A stretch of 5,973 nucleotides of DNA from contig JAKBCT010000064.1 in NCBI GenBank assembly GCA_021807655.1, positions 1-5,973 of the forward strand, given 5' to 3'. The position numbers and the translations under genes are program-made. This DNA is from Actinomycetes bacterium. GTDB lineage: Bacteria > Actinomycetota > Acidimicrobiia > Acidimicrobiales > RAAP-2. Below the pieces are notes generated by a model that did not search any database, had not been told where the DNA came from, and saw only the letters and a list, made by a program, of their open reading frames with translations. This document shows, piece by piece, positions 5,080-5,973 of this stretch; within the stretch, counting starts at the first letter, position 1, and every line of letters begins with the position of its first letter.

Positions 5080-5466
5080 ATGACCGAGATTACCTATTCC
5101 CTCGTCGCGCTCGACTGCCCCGACCCGCTGCGCCTCGCCCACTTCTACGCCGCGCTCACCGGCTGGGCCGTCGAGCCCCTCGGCGAGATGGAACCCGACC
5201 AGGTGCAGTGGATCGAACTCGTGGCCGAGCGCGGGCCGACGATCGCCTTCCAACGGGTGGACGCCTACGTCGCCCCCACCTGGCCCGAGGGGGCGGTGCC
5301 CCAGCAACTGCACCTCGACTTCAACGTCGACGACCTCGACGATGGCGAAGCAGTGGTGCTCGGGCTCGGCGCGACGAAGGCGTCCTTTCAGCCCGGTGAG
5401 ACGTTCCGGGTCTACCTCGACCCGGTCGGCCACCCCTTCTGTCTCGTCCAGCGCCACCAGGGCTAG
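5080..5466 (+). CDS. VOC (glyoxalase/dioxygenase-fold) family protein
   Basis: This 128-residue protein is one VOC module pair of beta-alpha-beta-beta-beta repeats. The first repeat opens with ITYSLVALDCPDPLRLAHFY followed by ALTGWAVEP, the typical 'D..DP..la.FY..ltGw' opening. The second holds QLHLDFNVDDLDDGEAVVLGLGA and closes with YLDPVGHPFCLV. Candidate metal or substrate positions are His in HLDF and the acidic residues of the last strands, but the usual three-residue metal site is incomplete to my eye, so catalysis is uncertain. Proteins of this subgroup are usually labelled glyoxalase-like without known substrate. ATG 5080 is chosen over ATG 5059 because a -10-like TACCGT lies between them and homology begins at MTEITYSLV. 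It is followed 9 bp later by the redoxin gene. Bleomycin-resistance or glyoxalase I activity should not be assumed. Confidence 0.88.
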   Translation: MTEITYSLVALDCPDPLRLAHFYAALTGWAVEPLGEMEPDQVQWIELVAERGPTIAFQRVDAYVAPTWPEGAVPQQLHLDFNVDDLDDGEAVVLGLGATKASFQPGETFRVYLDPVGHPFCLVQRHQG

Positions 5467-5469
5467 CGT
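5464..5469 (+). promoter_or_regulatory. Candidate -10 element (TAGCGT) for the redoxin gene, overlapping the VOC stop codon
   Basis: TAGCGT includes the TAG stop of the VOC gene and ends 6 bases before ATG 5476, the same spacing as at the VOC gene. It may give a leaderless transcript, although read-through from the VOC gene is equally possible. Confidence 0.4.
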
Positions 5470-5475
5470 CGTTCC

Positions 5476-5715
5476 ATGGCTCTTCGAATGCTCGGCACCT
5501 CCTGGTGCGGCGACTGCACGCGCGCAAAGGACTTCCTGACGCGCCACGGGATCGACTTTGAGTGGACCGACATCGAGCTCGACGACCGGGCCGCGGCCGA
5601 GGTGGAGGGCCTCAACGGCGGACGGCGGGTCGTGCCCACGATCCTCTTCGAGGACGGCACCGTGCTCGTCGAACCGAGCGACGAGCAGCTCGCCCACCAG
5701 CTCAACCTCGACTGA
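5476..5715 (+). CDS. Glutaredoxin/mycoredoxin-like thiol-disulfide oxidoreductase
   Basis: The 79-residue product is a complete small thioredoxin-fold protein. The active site is WCGDC (Cys11, Cys14) after the first strand. It is followed by RAKDFLTRHGIDFEWTDIE, a typical glutaredoxin helix-strand, then RRVVPTILFEDGTVL with the cis-Pro of VPT, and a C-terminal helix EPSDEQLAHQL. Mycoredoxins reduce mycothiol mixed disulfides in Actinobacteria. Mycoredoxin-1 has, as I recall, CGYC, so the Asp here marks a variant or different subgroup. The length, the lack of a signal peptide and the 'VVPTI.F.DG..L.EPS' pattern fit a cytoplasmic mycoredoxin-type protein of the NrdH/Grx class. ATG 5476 lies 9 bp after the VOC stop with no Shine-Dalgarno site. 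Whether it uses mycothiol or another thiol cannot be read from sequence. Confidence 0.9.
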   Translation: MALRMLGTSWCGDCTRAKDFLTRHGIDFEWTDIELDDRAAAEVEGLNGGRRVVPTILFEDGTVLVEPSDEQLAHQLNLD

Positions 5716-5745
5716 ACCCGAGCCGCCCGACGGCCCACGCAGATC

Positions 5746-5755
5746 TGTATAGACT
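5746..5755 (+). promoter_or_regulatory. Candidate extended -10 promoter (TGTATAGACT) for the tRNA genes
   Basis: TGTATAGACT contains a TG-extended TATAGA and an overlapping TAGACT. It starts about 46 bases before tRNA-Asp and is the most AT-rich spot in the area. It would give a 5' leader of roughly 30 bases. No good -35 hexamer is visible. Confidence 0.45.
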
Positions 5756-5791
5756 GGTCCTTCGCGTCGTCGGACTTCGGTTCGGCACCGA

Positions 5792-5866
5792 GGACCTGTG
5801 GTGCAGCTCGGAGTGCACGCCGCCCTGTCAAGGCGGAGGTCGCGGGTTCAAATCCCGTCAGGTCCG
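5792..5866 (+). tRNA. tRNA-Asp (anticodon GUC)
   Basis: A full 75-base cloverleaf can be drawn. The acceptor stem is GGACCTG/CAGGTCC (7 of 7 pairs) and the D-stem GTGC/GCAC with a GG-containing loop. The anticodon stem is CCGCC/GGCGG around loop CTGTCAA, with anticodon GTC at 5827-5829. The variable loop is AGGTC, and the T-stem GCGGG/CCCGT (one G-T pair) closes a normal TTCAAAT loop. The discriminator is G5866, as expected for aspartate. CCA is not encoded and must be added by the CCA-adding enzyme, unlike the neighbouring tRNA-Phe, which encodes it. The pair Asp-Phe is a common order in Actinobacteria, often after tRNA-Glu, which is not present here. Confidence 0.97.
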
Positions 5867-5888
5867 CTCGACACCTTCGGGTGGCGAG
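5867..5888 (+). other. UUCG-capped hairpin in the tRNA spacer
   Basis: CTCG-A-CACC, the tetraloop TTCG, and GGTG-G-CGAG form a stem of eight pairs with one A/G mismatch, closed by the very stable cUUCGg loop. It fills nearly all of the 26-base spacer, beginning right after the discriminator of tRNA-Asp. Only GTTT follows before tRNA-Phe, so termination is unlikely; a processing or insulating role is a reasonable inference. Confidence 0.7.
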
Positions 5889-5892
5889 GTTT

Positions 5893-5968
5893 GGTCGAGT
5901 AGCTCAGTTGGTAGAGCGCGCGCCTGAAAAGCGCGAGGTCACCGGATCGACGCCGGTCTCGACCACCA
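5893..5968 (+). tRNA. tRNA-Phe (anticodon GAA), CCA encoded
   Basis: A 76-base cloverleaf fits. The acceptor stem is GGTCGAG/CTCGACC (7 of 7), the D-stem GCTC/GAGC with loop AGTTGGTA, and the anticodon stem CGCGC/GCGCG with loop CTGAAAA (anticodon GAA at 5926-5928). The variable loop is AGGTC and the T-stem ACCGG/CCGGT. Discriminator A5965 and an encoded CCA (5966-5968) follow. The T-loop reads ATCGACG, with A where nearly all elongator tRNAs have T54; T55, C56 and A58 are normal. All stems are perfect, so the gene looks functional, and the A54 change is the only oddity. Confidence 0.96.
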
Positions 5969-5973
5969 CGGTC

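Noticed and set aside
5044..5697. Minus-strand open frame of 217 codons opposite the VOC and redoxin genes
   Set aside because: It has no recognisable motif and covers two opposite genes with strong family signatures.
5722..5734. GCCG-CCCGA-CGGC hairpin after the redoxin gene as a terminator
   Set aside because: It has four pairs and no T-tract, and is expected by chance at this GC content.
5792..5968. tRNA 3' ends as an integration (att) site of a mobile element
   Set aside because: No integrase gene or long repeat of a tRNA 3' end is present in the window; only a 6-9 base similarity occurs in the spacer.

Overview
The window is very GC-rich, densely coded DNA from a bacterial chromosome, almost certainly from an actinobacterium. 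The evidence is strong G/C bias at third codon positions, many GTG starts, few Shine-Dalgarno sites, probable leaderless promoters, a mycoredoxin-like CxxC protein, a SHOCT protein and a tRNA-Asp/tRNA-Phe pair. A deep-branching class such as Acidimicrobiia is only a guess. I see no insertion sequence, phage gene or CRISPR array, and base composition looks even throughout.

Layout: (1) 1-489 is the C-terminal part of an isocitrate/isopropylmalate-type dehydrogenase. (2) 537-2144 holds three same-strand genes: a DUF302 protein, a class I SAM methyltransferase resembling the METTL7/TMT1 family, and a polytopic membrane protein. (3) 2145-2537, minus strand, is a small secreted helical protein; its stop codon abuts that of the membrane protein with no gap. 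(4) 2650-4736 is a two-component system: an OmpR-family response regulator and a histidine kinase overlapping it by 4 bp. (5) 4699-4980, minus strand, is a small membrane SHOCT protein whose 3' end overlaps the kinase gene by 38 bp. (6) 5080-5715 holds a VOC/glyoxalase-fold protein and a glutaredoxin/mycoredoxin-like protein. (7) 5792-5968 holds tRNA-Asp(GUC) and tRNA-Phe(GAA), separated by a spacer that folds into a UUCG-capped hairpin.

The most interesting region is 2145-4980. The secreted-protein gene and the regulator/kinase pair are divergent. Between them lie two inverted copies of the same 9-bp promoter core and a 7-4-7 direct repeat (TCACAAC-GTCC-TCACAAG on the minus strand). That repeat resembles the boxes recognised by PhoP-type OmpR-family regulators. 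A plausible model is an envelope-sensing module: the kinase senses an extracytoplasmic state, the regulator binds the shared operator, and the secreted helical protein is a direct target or accessory. The SHOCT membrane protein may be associated through its antisense overlap. Gene identities are well supported; the wiring is inference.

Intergenic DNA is short everywhere (none over 100 bp), and what it holds is listed as promoters, ribosome-binding sites, palindromes and hairpins.
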